From: an uncultured bacterium
GTDB lineage: Bacteria; Desulfobacterota; Desulfobulbia; Desulfobulbales; Desulfobulbaceae
DNA: 16,806 nt
Reading direction: 5' to 3'
Assembly: GCA_903842475.1 (NCBI GenBank)
Contig: CAIMMA010000482.1
Coordinates: 1-16,806 of the forward strand
The notes beneath the pieces are model-generated. The model saw only the letters and a program-made list of their open reading frames with translations. It ran no database searches and was not told the origin of the DNA. Positions 7,352 through 14,854 of this stretch are shown here, piece by piece; positions within the stretch are counted from its first letter, which is position 1; each line of letters begins with the position of its first letter. A program made the position numbers and the translations under genes.

Positions 7352-7927
7352 TCAATACCTGAATTCAATGGTGCGCCAGTCGGTTTCGAAGTCCCATAAC
7401 GCCGGGATGGGGAGCAGGCGATGCATCCCCAGGGGGAGTGTCCCTTTTTTCAAGGTGACTTTGAAGTGAATGGCATACGGAGCCTCGGCGACCAGTTGCC
7501 CCAGGGCAATGACCTTGATGCCGTTAATTTCGGCCATCAGTTGCTTGGCCTGCTCAAGGTCGCCGGTGGTGATCACCTTGCCGTCTTGATCGGAAAAAGC
7601 AATGCGGTATTCCCGCTTGCCGCCGTCAAAGGTGAGGGTGCGGGTCACGGAAGATTCCACCAGGGTCGTGTCGAACCAGTTGCTGCTGGTTTTCACCAGC
7701 TGCAGGTAGTAGGTGAAGACCACGGGGATGCCGTTCTTGACGCCGTCGAGCATCTCCTGGGTGAAGCAGTTCTTCACCGTGGCGAAAAGCAACAGGTTGT
7801 TATCCGCGGTGGTAACGATGATGTCCTTGATTTCAGGCGTCTGTCCGCTGGCCGCCAGCGGTCGGCCAGGGCAGAGCAGCAGCAGGAAACCGCACAGGAA
7901 AATGATTCGGATAAACAATAAATGCAT
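7352..7927 (-). CDS. DUF4390 family exported protein
   Basis: A 191-residue protein beginning with a clear export signal (MHLLFIRIIFLCGFLLLLCP, then GRPLAASGQ, with a likely cleavage after Ala-Ala or Ala-Ser). The mature part looks like one beta-rich domain: EIKDIIVTTADNNLLLFATVKN, GIPVVFTYYLQLVK, RTLTFDGGKREYRIAF, FKVTLKKGTLPLGMHRLLPI, and the C-terminal FETDWRTIEFRY. This resembles DUF4390 proteins, which are commonly found directly upstream of ntrYX-type pairs. The biochemical function is unknown. The chosen ATG at 7927 starts the signal peptide directly; in-frame starts at 8035 and 7996 would add a hydrophilic tail that spoils it, and the better promoter candidate lies between them. An accessory role in signal perception by the kinase is an inference from gene order alone. 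Confidence 0.83.
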   Translation of the reverse strand: MHLLFIRIIFLCGFLLLLCPGRPLAASGQTPEIKDIIVTTADNNLLLFATVKNCFTQEMLDGVKNGIPVVFTYYLQLVKTSSNWFDTTLVESSVTRTLTFDGGKREYRIAFSDQDGKVITTGDLEQAKQLMAEINGIKVIALGQLVAEAPYAIHFKVTLKKGTLPLGMHRLLPIPALWDFETDWRTIEFRY

Positions 7928-7993
7928 TGGGGTCGTCGAAGCACCGGGGCAGGGTGCCCGTTGATGTTGGTGTCGAAAAAAAGGTAGCTGTAG

Positions 7994-8022
7994 CATATAC
8001 CTGATAGGTGGTTTTTTGTCTA
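7994..8022 (-). promoter_or_regulatory. Candidate promoter of the DUF4390-ntrY-ntrX(-hemB) unit
   Basis: On the minus strand TAGACA (8022-8017, five of six to TTGACA) is followed after 17 bases by TATATG (7999-7994, four of six to TATAAT). Transcription would begin near 7987, leaving about 60 bases of leader before the ATG at 7927. A second overlapping option is TTGTCA (8028-8023) with TATCAG (8006-8001) at 16 bases. Matched by eye. Confidence 0.4.
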
Positions 8023-8163
8023 TGACAAGGACCATCAGGCGGCAGGAAGTTGCGGGCTTGCGGGGGCGGCTCAGGTGGTTGCGGGCGTGTATCGGCGGTT
8101 AGTACAGCAACGGTTGGTAAGCAATAGCAATCCGGGACAGGCGACTCCGGCGCCGTCGGGTTC

Positions 8164-10167
8164 TTACCACTCGACCCGGAGGATGTTGTCCAGGGGTTTG
8201 ACCCGGGCCAATTGGAGGCGCACGGTGTCGCCGGGTTCCACCGGGAAGGAGGGGTTGGGGGGCAGGTCGACATCAAAAAGGCAATCGCAGAGCAGGAGAT
8301 TGACGCGTTTGGGGCCGACGCCGACCACCAGGGCGTTGACCCGCTGGCCTTCCCGGGGCTGGAGATACCGCAGTATCCAGTAGCGGTGGCGCTGCTGGCG
8401 GATGGCATTGGCCCGGCCGAGTTTCTGTTGGAGGATACCGGCAAAGGTCTTGCATTCGTCGCCGGAAAAGAGAATGCCGCGGCCGTGAATCATGTTGCTC
8501 AGTTGGTGCTGCATGGCCAGGTCGAGGAAGCGACGGATCGGCGAGGTGATGGTGGTGTAACTGTTGAGCCCGAGACCGCTGTGGGGCTTGGGGTGGGAAG
8601 TCAGTTCGCCGCGGGACAGAAAACGGCGCTGCCGGGCGATATCCTGCAGACTGTTCTGGGCTCCGGCGATGAGCCGTTTCCTCGGCGGCGGCTGCGAACG
8701 GAACAGCCCCGGGGCCTCCCGGCCGGCCAGATAATTGGCGGCCAGACCGTTGGCCAGAATCATCAGTTCGGAGACCAGGTTGCGGGACGGGGTGTCCACC
8801 GGTGACAGGTAGACCTGAATATGCTCCCGGTCACGGATATCGACATTGACATCCGGCAGGGAAAGAAGGAGCGCCCCTTTGTCGATTCGCTGCTGCCGGA
8901 GCTGCTGGCGTATGACGTTCAGCACGTTCAGGTCGGGATCCCGGTCGATCAGCGAGTCGGCCTCGCGATAGCTCAACTGGCGTTTGACTTCGATGACTGC
9001 AGGGACAATGGTGGAATGGAGCAAGGAACCATCTTGCGCCAGGGTGACCAGAAAACTGATGGTCGGTCGGACTTTGCCCTGAATCAGGCTGCAGACATCC
9101 AGGCTCAGGTTCTTGGGCAGCATGGGGATATGCCCTTCGGGAAAATAGAGCGAGGTGGATCGTTCCCGGGCCTCGGCGAAGAGCGGACTTTTCGGCGGCA
9201 CGTAATAGCTGACATCGGTAATGTGGATGCCTACCTGGATGTTGCCATCCGGGGTTTTTTCGACATGGAGGGCATCGTCGAAGTCGCGGGTGAAGCTGCC
9301 GTCGATGGTCAGGGTGTTGAGCGCCCGGAGATCCCGTCGTTTGGGATCGGCGAGCAGCTCTTCGATCGTGGCCTCCCGCAGAGTCTCGGCAACCTGGAGG
9401 CAGGTGTCAGAAAAATCCACCGGCTGGTCCGATTTAAGCAAGGCTAGATTTTCATCCGCATCCCAGATCCCGGCTTTGACCAGCAGGTCATACCCTGCAT
9501 GGGGCGAAGTCAGACCGGCTTTTTTCAGCACCTGCCGGATAAACTCGTCCTCGGCGCTTTCACTGCCGAGCAGGACCCAGTCGCTGAGCCATTGCAGGCA
9601 GCGTTCCCGATCCGGCCATTCGCTTGCATTGACCGGTTGGCCCAGCATGATTTTCTGCAGCGAGCGGGCGGTCTGGTCCAGTAACAGCGCTTTCTCCTGC
9701 TCCCGTTGGTGCTGCAATTGCAGCTGTTCTACCTGTTCGCGGCTGTGGACCGAGATGCTGCCGTTTTTAAATTTAAAGAACAGCGGATCGGCAAAGATGG
9801 CCCGGAGAAAGGCGGCCCGTTGGTCATCGTCCACCGCACCGCCAAAATGAAGCTCGGTCAGGAAGTCCAGGGTGAATGCATCGTCGGGTTCTTCGCAGAC
9901 GATTTCCCAGAGTTCGTCGAGATGGATACCCGCCGCCAACATTGCCCGGCTGGAGGCGATGTGCTGCAGGTGGGCAGTCAGCGCTTCCCGGCTCGACGAC
10001 TGTGGATACGGCTGTCGGGAGGAAATGAGAATCCGGGCTTCCGGCAGATTGATTTCCCGCCCGTTTTGATTAAGGAGGTGGATCTTTTTGTCGGCAATGC
10101 CGGTGACGTGGCCGCAATAAATTTTGCCGCCATCGATAAATTCAATAAGACTGCCGGAAGAAATCAT
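8164..10167 (-). CDS. RNase II/RNB-family 3'-5' exoribonuclease
   Basis: A 667-residue enzyme that degrades single-stranded RNA processively from the 3' end. The RNB catalytic domain (about 275-600) is unmistakable. It holds the aspartate cluster TIDGSFTRDFDDAL (Asp289, Asp295, Asp297, Asp298), the HITDVSYYV strand, SLYFPEGHIPMLPKNLS, LVSELMILAN, and the motif YTTITSPIRRFLDL (537-550). All catalytic acids are present. A short S1-like OB segment closes the protein (about 607-667). The first 60 residues look like a small beta-barrel (IEFIDGGKIYCGHVTGIADKKIHLL). Residues 61-270 are mostly helical and do not look like the paired cold-shock domains of E. coli RNase II or RNase R, so this is a divergent subtype, perhaps closer to bacterial RNase II forms with a helical or winged N-terminus. 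It is divergent from era. The ATG at 10167 has no clear ribosome-binding site. Confidence 0.92.
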   Translation of the reverse strand: MISSGSLIEFIDGGKIYCGHVTGIADKKIHLLNQNGREINLPEARILISSRQPYPQSSSREALTAHLQHIASSRAMLAAGIHLDELWEIVCEEPDDAFTLDFLTELHFGGAVDDDQRAAFLRAIFADPLFFKFKNGSISVHSREQVEQLQLQHQREQEKALLLDQTARSLQKIMLGQPVNASEWPDRERCLQWLSDWVLLGSESAEDEFIRQVLKKAGLTSPHAGYDLLVKAGIWDADENLALLKSDQPVDFSDTCLQVAETLREATIEELLADPKRRDLRALNTLTIDGSFTRDFDDALHVEKTPDGNIQVGIHITDVSYYVPPKSPLFAEARERSTSLYFPEGHIPMLPKNLSLDVCSLIQGKVRPTISFLVTLAQDGSLLHSTIVPAVIEVKRQLSYREADSLIDRDPDLNVLNVIRQQLRQQRIDKGALLLSLPDVNVDIRDREHIQVYLSPVDTPSRNLVSELMILANGLAANYLAGREAPGLFRSQPPPRKRLIAGAQNSLQDIARQRRFLSRGELTSHPKPHSGLGLNSYTTITSPIRRFLDLAMQHQLSNMIHGRGILFSGDECKTFAGILQQKLGRANAIRQQRHRYWILRYLQPREGQRVNALVVGVGPKRVNLLLCDCLFDVDLPPNPSFPVEPGDTVRLQLARVKPLDNILRVEW

Positions 10168-10211
10168 CAGTTTAACACGTTGCGAAGTTCGAGGGTCATG
10201 GTAAGCTACAG

Positions 10212-10240
10212 TGGATAGCAGGATTCCACCTCTTTGTCAT
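10212..10240 (-). promoter_or_regulatory. Candidate promoter of the RNB nuclease gene
   Basis: In the 126-base divergent region between the nuclease and era, the minus strand has ATGACA (10240-10235, five of six to TTGACA), a 17-base spacer, and TATCCA (10217-10212, three of six). The same site read on the plus strand gives TTGTCA at 10234-10239, but I found no convincing partner -10 for era. Confidence 0.25.
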
Positions 10241-10281
10241 TAGTTTCTTCAGGGAATTTCCTGATCCCCTCTTTGCTTTAT

Positions 10282-10296
10282 AGGATACACACTGTG
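10282..10296 (+). promoter_or_regulatory. Ribosome-binding site that decides the era start (AGGA, then GTG)
   Basis: AGGA at 10282-10285 lies eight bases before a GTG at 10294. Starting here gives a 302-residue Era, the usual length. The alternative upstream TTG at 10234 would add 20 hydrophobic residues that are not part of Era and has no ribosome-binding site. Confidence 0.7.
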
Positions 10297-11202
10297 GATA
10301 GTACACTCTACCGCTCCGGGGTGGTGGCGATCATCGGTCCCCCCAACGCGGGTAAATCGACCCTGCTCAATCATTTGCTTCGGCAGAAAATAGCCATCGT
10401 CACCCCCAGGCCGCAGACCACCAGAAACCGGATCATGGGGATTGTCACCGGTCCCCACTACCAGATGATTCTGCTCGACACCCCTGGTCTGCATGAGGCT
10501 CGGGAAGCAATGAACCAGCAGATGGTACGGGTGGCGCTCGAGAGTCTGAACGAAGCGGATGTGGTGCTGTTTTTGGCCGATGGCGCCAACATGGCCGCCA
10601 AGAAGCTCGAAAAAAGGGCGGAGGAGTTTCGGGGCTACCTGAGCCGGGTCACCTGCCCGGTGGTGTTGGCCCTCAACAAGCGGGATCTGCTTCAGCCGGA
10701 ACAACTGCTGCCGGTGATGGACTGGTACCGGAGCCTGCATCCCTTTGCCGCGATTGTCCCCATTTCAGCCCTGCAGGGCGAGGGCATCGAAATCCTGACC
10801 GCCGAACTGGTGGAACGACTGCCGGAGGGGCCGCAGTACTACCCGGAGGATGTTCCCACCGATGCGACCGAACGCTTTATTGCCGCCGAGATTATCCGCG
10901 AGAAAATTTTTCTGTTGACCCGCGATGAGGTGCCTTATTCGACCGCGGTGGTCATTGATGCCTTTGCAGAGGCCGAGGAAGGCAAACCGGTGGTCATCCA
11001 GGCAACGATCATGGTGGAGCGGAGTTCCCAGAAGGGGATTCTGGTCGGTCAGGGGGGCGGGATGCTGGCCGCCATCCGCAAGAGCGCCGCCGCAGATATT
11101 GAAAAACTGCTGGGCTGCCGGGTGCGACTGCACCTCTGGGTCAAGGTCAGAAAGAACTGGACCGGCAATACCAATATTCTGCGGGAACTCGGATTGTTGT
11201 AA
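10294..11202 (+). CDS. era: GTPase Era, 16S rRNA/30S assembly factor
   Basis: An essential GTP-binding protein that binds the 3' end of 16S rRNA and helps 30S subunit maturation, linking ribosome assembly to the cell cycle. The GTPase domain (about 8-175) has G1 GPPNAGKST (15-23), the Era-specific switch region VTPRPQTTRNRIMGIV (36-51), G3 DTPG (62-65), G4 NKRD (128-131) and G5 SAL (158-160). The C-terminal type-2 KH domain (about 200-290) contains EIIREKIFLLTRDEVPYSTAV and then KGILVGQGGGMLAAIRKSA, whose GxxG loop is GQGG rather than the more common GKGG or GKNG. The protein ends with the usual VRKNWTGNTNILRELGL. The GTG start is chosen for its ribosome-binding site and family length. The gene is divergent from the RNB nuclease, a suitable partner since both act on RNA, and ends at a strong hairpin terminator. 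Confidence 0.97.
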   Translation: MDSTLYRSGVVAIIGPPNAGKSTLLNHLLRQKIAIVTPRPQTTRNRIMGIVTGPHYQMILLDTPGLHEAREAMNQQMVRVALESLNEADVVLFLADGANMAAKKLEKRAEEFRGYLSRVTCPVVLALNKRDLLQPEQLLPVMDWYRSLHPFAAIVPISALQGEGIEILTAELVERLPEGPQYYPEDVPTDATERFIAAEIIREKIFLLTRDEVPYSTAVVIDAFAEAEEGKPVVIQATIMVERSSQKGILVGQGGGMLAAIRKSAAADIEKLLGCRVRLHLWVKVRKNWTGNTNILRELGLL

Positions 11203-11221
11203 ACGGTTGGCGCCTTTTGGC

Positions 11222-11261
11222 AGCTCCGGCGGCGTGCCGCCGCTGGGGCTTATTTATTTTT
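11222..11261 (+). terminator. Rho-independent terminator of era
   Basis: CGGCGG (11227-11232) pairs with CCGCCG (11237-11242) around a CGTG tetraloop. Outer bases AGCTC (11222-11226) pair with GGGCT (11246-11250) across a 3-base bulge. The T-rich tail TATTTATTTTT (11251-11261) follows at once. It begins 19 bases after the era stop and overlaps the stop codon (11250-11252) of the converging ctpA gene. On the opposite strand the stem has no T-run after it. Confidence 0.8.
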
Positions 11262-12602
11262 GGCGTCACTTCGGCCGGAGGCCGTATCGAGATTCTTGAG
11301 AACGTTCAGGGCGGTTCGCAGTTGATTGTCCTGCTCAAGCCGTTTGGCGATTTGTTTGATATCCTCCACCTTCTCGAAATTCCCTTCCTGATCGGTTGTG
11401 TCGATGGTGTCGGTTTCCGGCTTGCCCTTGCCTTTGCCGCGAGCATCGTTTTTCATATGGCGAGGTAGGTCTTTTTCCCTGATCGCTTTGAAGTTCTGGG
11501 CTGGTTCGGAATTGTCGTCGGTCATGGGAGTCAGGGGCACCACCATGTCGGGCTTAATGCCGGTGGCCTGGATTGAATCGCCGCTGGGGGTGTAATATTT
11601 AGCGGTGGTCAGCCGGATACCCGCACCGTCGGGCAGGGGGAGGATGGTCTGCACCGAGCCCTTGCCGAAGGTGGTTGTACCGAGAATAATCGCCCGTTTA
11701 TGATCCTGAAGCGCACCCGCGACAATTTCCGAACCGCTGGCCGAACCGCCGTTGATGAGGACAACCATCGGGAAATGGTTCTGGTCGCCGTCCGCATGGG
11801 CTTCGAACTTCATCTGCTCCTGATGATTCCTGCCTTTGGTCGTCACAATCACCCCTTTTTCGAGAAATAAGTCGGTGACCTTGACGGCTTGATCAAGCAA
11901 TCCTCCCGGGTTGTTTCGTAAATCGAGCACAAGGCCCTGGAGGGGACTCTTTTTCTTCAAGCTTTTCAGGGCGCTTTTGACATCCTTGTTGGTGGTCGCC
12001 TGGAAATTGGATACCCGGATATAGAAAAATCCCGGTTCCAGTTCCATGGATTTAACCGAAAGCAGGGGAATGGCCTCTCGGACCAAGGTCAGGTCCTGGG
12101 TATCTTTTAATCCCTCGCGGTGGATGGTGATGGTCACCGAGGTGCCCTTGGCGCCGCGAAGTTTTTTGACCGCTTCCATGAGGGTCATGCTCTTGGTCAG
12201 TTCGCCGTTGATGCGGATGATCTGATCTCCTGATTTAACCCCTTGTTTATCCGCCGGCGTCCCTTCGATGGGGGCGACGGCGGTGAGGACGCCGTCGCGG
12301 ATTGAAATCTCGATGCCGACCCCGGTGAAACTGCCCGAGGTTTCCTCTTCCAACTCTTTGAAATCCTCCGGCGTCATATAGGCGGAATGGGGATCGAGCG
12401 AACCGAGCATCCCGTTGATCGCCCCGTTGATCACCTTGCTGGAATTCACCTCGTCGACATAATACTGCTGGATCAGGGTGAGCACATTGGCAAAGGTTTC
12501 CAGGCTTTTATAGGTGTCGCGCTCTTGTTTGGTCTCGTCGGCACAGACGGCGGTCCCGAAGCAGCAGAGGAGGAAGGTCAACAGGATGATCGGGCGTTTC
12601 AT
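11250..12602 (-). CDS. ctpA: Carboxyl-terminal processing peptidase, S41 family
   Basis: A 450-residue periplasmic serine protease of the Ctp/Prc family. It has a signal peptide (MKRPIILLTFLLCCFGTAVC, cleaved probably after Ala21), an N-terminal helical part with LIQQYYVDEV and MLGSLDPHSAYMTPEDF, and a PDZ domain (about 90-175; GVGIEISIRDG, GTPADKQGVKSGDQIIRING). The protease core follows with LVLDLRNNPGGLLDQAV, the nucleophile motif NGGSASGSEIVAGAL (Ser289) and the general base in TTFGKGSVQTI (Lys314), 25 residues later as in the family. The Ser/Lys dyad is intact. The C-terminus (about 385-450) is a charged, lysine-rich tail. The frame extends to 12698, but the ATG at 12602 is preferred because it gives the signal peptide at the exact N-terminus. 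It lies downstream of envC on the same strand after a 196-base gap containing an inverted repeat. In Pseudomonas, CtpA-type proteases degrade peptidoglycan hydrolases, which suits this location; the actual substrates here are unknown. Confidence 0.96.
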   Translation of the reverse strand: MKRPIILLTFLLCCFGTAVCADETKQERDTYKSLETFANVLTLIQQYYVDEVNSSKVINGAINGMLGSLDPHSAYMTPEDFKELEEETSGSFTGVGIEISIRDGVLTAVAPIEGTPADKQGVKSGDQIIRINGELTKSMTLMEAVKKLRGAKGTSVTITIHREGLKDTQDLTLVREAIPLLSVKSMELEPGFFYIRVSNFQATTNKDVKSALKSLKKKSPLQGLVLDLRNNPGGLLDQAVKVTDLFLEKGVIVTTKGRNHQEQMKFEAHADGDQNHFPMVVLINGGSASGSEIVAGALQDHKRAIILGTTTFGKGSVQTILPLPDGAGIRLTTAKYYTPSGDSIQATGIKPDMVVPLTPMTDDNSEPAQNFKAIREKDLPRHMKNDARGKGKGKPETDTIDTTDQEGNFEKVEDIKQIAKRLEQDNQLRTALNVLKNLDTASGRSDAKNK

Positions 12603-12692
12603 GGGGCAGTCGGGAAACCGGGGTGAAGGAGATGGGGGATTGCCGGTACAGAGCGTATGACGAAGCAAGTGGTCAGCAGTTTTGTTACCATT

Positions 12693-12712
12693 GGTCAAGA
12701 ATCGGCTTGACC
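12693..12712. repeat. Perfect 7-bp inverted repeat in the envC-ctpA gap
   Basis: GGTCAAG (12693-12699) and CTTGACC (12706-12712) flank a 6-base AATCGG spacer. It lies 86 bases beyond the envC stop and about 90 bases upstream of the ctpA ATG. No T-run follows on the minus strand, so it is unlikely to terminate the envC transcript. It could be an operator for a dimeric regulator or a hairpin in the ctpA leader. Confidence 0.5.
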
Positions 12713-12798
12713 TTCGACAAATTAACGGGAATCAGAGAGGGAGGCAACGGTTATTCACTGCGGCCCTTAAAATTCCGATATTCCTTTGGACCAAGCGA

Positions 12799-13953
12799 TT
12801 AACGGGTTGTGAGCGTTCCTGGTTTAAGCCAGTCCAAGGGGTTTTCGGCTAGTTCGCCGCGGCGGATTTCAAAATATAACCCCTTGCTGAAGAGGGTGGC
12901 AATCTCTCCGGTCACACCGATCACCTGCCCCTGCTTGATTGGATCGCCCTCGCTGACCTCGATCTCGTCGAATCTGGCGGTGACGCTGTAGTACTGCTGC
13001 TCATGGTCGATGATGACCATCTTGCCGTAACCGCGCATATATCCTGAGAAAATAACCACACCGTCAAAAACGGCGAACACTTCGGACCGTCCAGGAGTCT
13101 TGACCGTGATCCCGTTGGTGAAGATGGGGTCGTCGGCTTCCGTTGCGGCTTGATTGAACTTGCCGATGACCTGGCCCCAGACCGGGGGAGGCAGCTTGCC
13201 TTTGTTGAGGGCAAACCCGCCGGCTTTCTGGTCCTGCGGCTTGGTGGTGCTGGTCAGGGTGGCTGTCAGGTGGCTTGCTGCCTTTTTCATCTCTTTCACG
13301 GCTTGTTCGTACAAGCCCCTTTGGGTCTGAACCCGTTTGAGCAGTGCATTTTGCTCGTTGGCCGTCTGCTGTAGGGTGGCATTTTCCTGGTCGCTGTCGG
13401 TCAGGAATTTTTCCAGCATCGACTGCTCCAGTTCATGGGCGCGTTTGACCCGCTCGATGGCGGCGAGGTTTTCCCTGTAGGTGTCGAAAATCGCCTGATC
13501 GTAAGTCACCAGTGAATGGTAGGCGTCATTGGTCAGTAGCAGGTCGGGCAGGTTTGTATTGGAAAAGAGGATGTTGAGAAAACCGGTTTTCCCCATGAGG
13601 TAGAAGGATTGCAATCGTTTGATCAAGTGCTGCTGTAACGCCGTATTTTTTTTAATGATTACCGATAGTTCTTGTTCCTTGGCGGCGATGACCTTCTGCT
13701 GGCCTTGTATTCGGGCTTTCAGGTCCTGGATTTTCGCTTGCTGGGTTTTGATTTTTTCGTCAAGCTTTTCCAGTTGATCCAGCAGGGACAGCTCCTCCTT
13801 GCCGCTTTGATCGATCTTCTCCTCATGACCGGAGATTTCCAGGCGGAGCTTGCCGATATTGATGGCGTTGACCTGGTCCTCCGATTCCGCTGCACAGGGC
13901 AGTGGCGGTGACAGGCTGATGAGGAGCAGGATGAGAGCAAGGAGCAGGTTCAT
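12799..13953 (-). CDS. envC: EnvC-like murein hydrolase activator (degenerate LytM/M23 domain)
   Basis: A 384-residue exported protein with EnvC layout: a hydrophobic export signal (residues 1-22, ending LSPPLPCAA), two long coiled-coil stretches (about 26-118 and 160-228) separated by a helical hairpin region (LQSFYLMGKTGFLNILFSN), a linker with a proline-rich step (KLPPPVWG), and a C-terminal LytM domain (about 255-378). The domain keeps the fold (NGITVKTPGRSEVFAVFDGVVIFSGYMRGYGKMVIIDH, then GLYFEIRRGELAENPLDWL). It lacks the zinc ligands of active M23 peptidases: the usual HxxxD region is NGITVKT, the usual HxH is GLYFE, and the intervening histidine motif is absent. EnvC itself is degenerate in the same way and activates amidases instead of cutting murein. 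The coiled coil is the part that docks on FtsX. The signal lacks the usual positive N-terminal residue. The ATG is 10 bases after the ftsX stop and has no ribosome-binding site, so coupling to ftsX is likely. Confidence 0.9.
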   Translation of the reverse strand: MNLLLALILLLISLSPPLPCAAESEDQVNAINIGKLRLEISGHEEKIDQSGKEELSLLDQLEKLDEKIKTQQAKIQDLKARIQGQQKVIAAKEQELSVIIKKNTALQQHLIKRLQSFYLMGKTGFLNILFSNTNLPDLLLTNDAYHSLVTYDQAIFDTYRENLAAIERVKRAHELEQSMLEKFLTDSDQENATLQQTANEQNALLKRVQTQRGLYEQAVKEMKKAASHLTATLTSTTKPQDQKAGGFALNKGKLPPPVWGQVIGKFNQAATEADDPIFTNGITVKTPGRSEVFAVFDGVVIFSGYMRGYGKMVIIDHEQQYYSVTARFDEIEVSEGDPIKQGQVIGVTGEIATLFSKGLYFEIRRGELAENPLDWLKPGTLTTR

Positions 13954-13963
13954 GGGTGCCGGA

Positions 13964-14851
13964 TCAGAGTTGAAGAATCCTTCTGGTGGTCGAGAAACTG
14001 CCGGCCGCGCAGAGCAAAGTGGCGATGCCGATGATCGAGAGGATAACCGGCCAGGGAAAGAAAGTGAACGGCAGCAGGGTCAGGGTTGTCGGTCCGGCGA
14101 ACTGGAGCTTGATCCAGTTGAACAGAAGCAGCAGGGCCACGATTCCGCAACTTGCGCCCAAAAATCCGAGGAAGGCGCCTTCCAGGAGGAATGGCATGCG
14201 GATGTAGTTGTTGGTGGCGCCGACCAGTCGGAGCAGTTCCAGCTCCTGCTGACGGGCGAGCAAGGTCAGGCGGATGGTGTGGGCGACCATGAAGGTGGTG
14301 GTCATGATCAGCAGGGTACCGGAAAGGATGACGACCACCCGCATCAGCTGGACAAAAGCGTAAAAGCGTTCGATCCATTCCTTGCCGTACTGGACCTTGA
14401 GCACACCGGGCAGGGTCGACAGGTAGTCGGAAAATCGTTTGATCCGGGACAGGCTGTCCAGGGAACGGACCGGGTACACCTCAATCGAGGCGGGCAGAAA
14501 ATCAGTGGGCACACCGCTGAGCACATCGCGGTTGTCGCCGAGTTGCTGTTCAAATCGTTTATAGGCTTGCTGGCTGCTGATAAATTCGATCCGGTCCACC
14601 TGGTCGAATTTAAGAATTTTCCGCTGGTATTCCTCTTGCAGCGCCAACCCCGGTTCCTCTTCGAGATAGACGATCAGCCGCAGGTCGTCATCGAGGTTGG
14701 CGCTGATATGCAGCGCATTGGAATAAATCAGGTAAAAGAAAGAGAAAATCAACACCGAAAGCGATACGGTGAACAGGGTCATGACCTGCGATTTCCAGGT
14801 GAACAGCAGGTTGCGGCAAGTATGCCGGAGAACAACGGTAAAAAATCTCAT
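13964..14851 (-). CDS. ftsX: Cell-division permease-like protein FtsX
   Basis: A 295-residue inner-membrane protein of the FtsX/MacB permease fold. It has a short cytoplasmic N-terminus, a first membrane helix (about 22-45; VMTLFTVSLSVLIFSFFYLIY), and a large periplasmic loop (about 46-167) that in FtsX binds the coiled-coil effector. Three further helices follow (about 170-192, 222-246 and 264-285). The cytoplasmic coupling segment ARQQELELLRLVGATNNYIRMPFLLEG is the conserved FtsX signature that contacts the FtsE ATPase. FtsX relays ATP hydrolysis by FtsE across the membrane to switch on murein hydrolysis at the division site. The start codon is three bases after the ftsE stop codon, and the EnvC-like effector follows 10 bases after the end. 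This strict order supports a complete FtsEX-EnvC module. Confidence 0.96.
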   Translation of the reverse strand: MRFFTVVLRHTCRNLLFTWKSQVMTLFTVSLSVLIFSFFYLIYSNALHISANLDDDLRLIVYLEEEPGLALQEEYQRKILKFDQVDRIEFISSQQAYKRFEQQLGDNRDVLSGVPTDFLPASIEVYPVRSLDSLSRIKRFSDYLSTLPGVLKVQYGKEWIERFYAFVQLMRVVVILSGTLLIMTTTFMVAHTIRLTLLARQQELELLRLVGATNNYIRMPFLLEGAFLGFLGASCGIVALLLLFNWIKLQFAGPTTLTLLPFTFFPWPVILSIIGIATLLCAAGSFSTTRRILQL

Positions 14852-14854
14852 TGG

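Noticed and set aside
8142..8158. CGAC/GTCG dyad around the palindrome CGGCGCCG just after the RNB nuclease gene
   Set aside because: There is no T-run on the minus strand and the outer pairing is interrupted, so I do not call a terminator.
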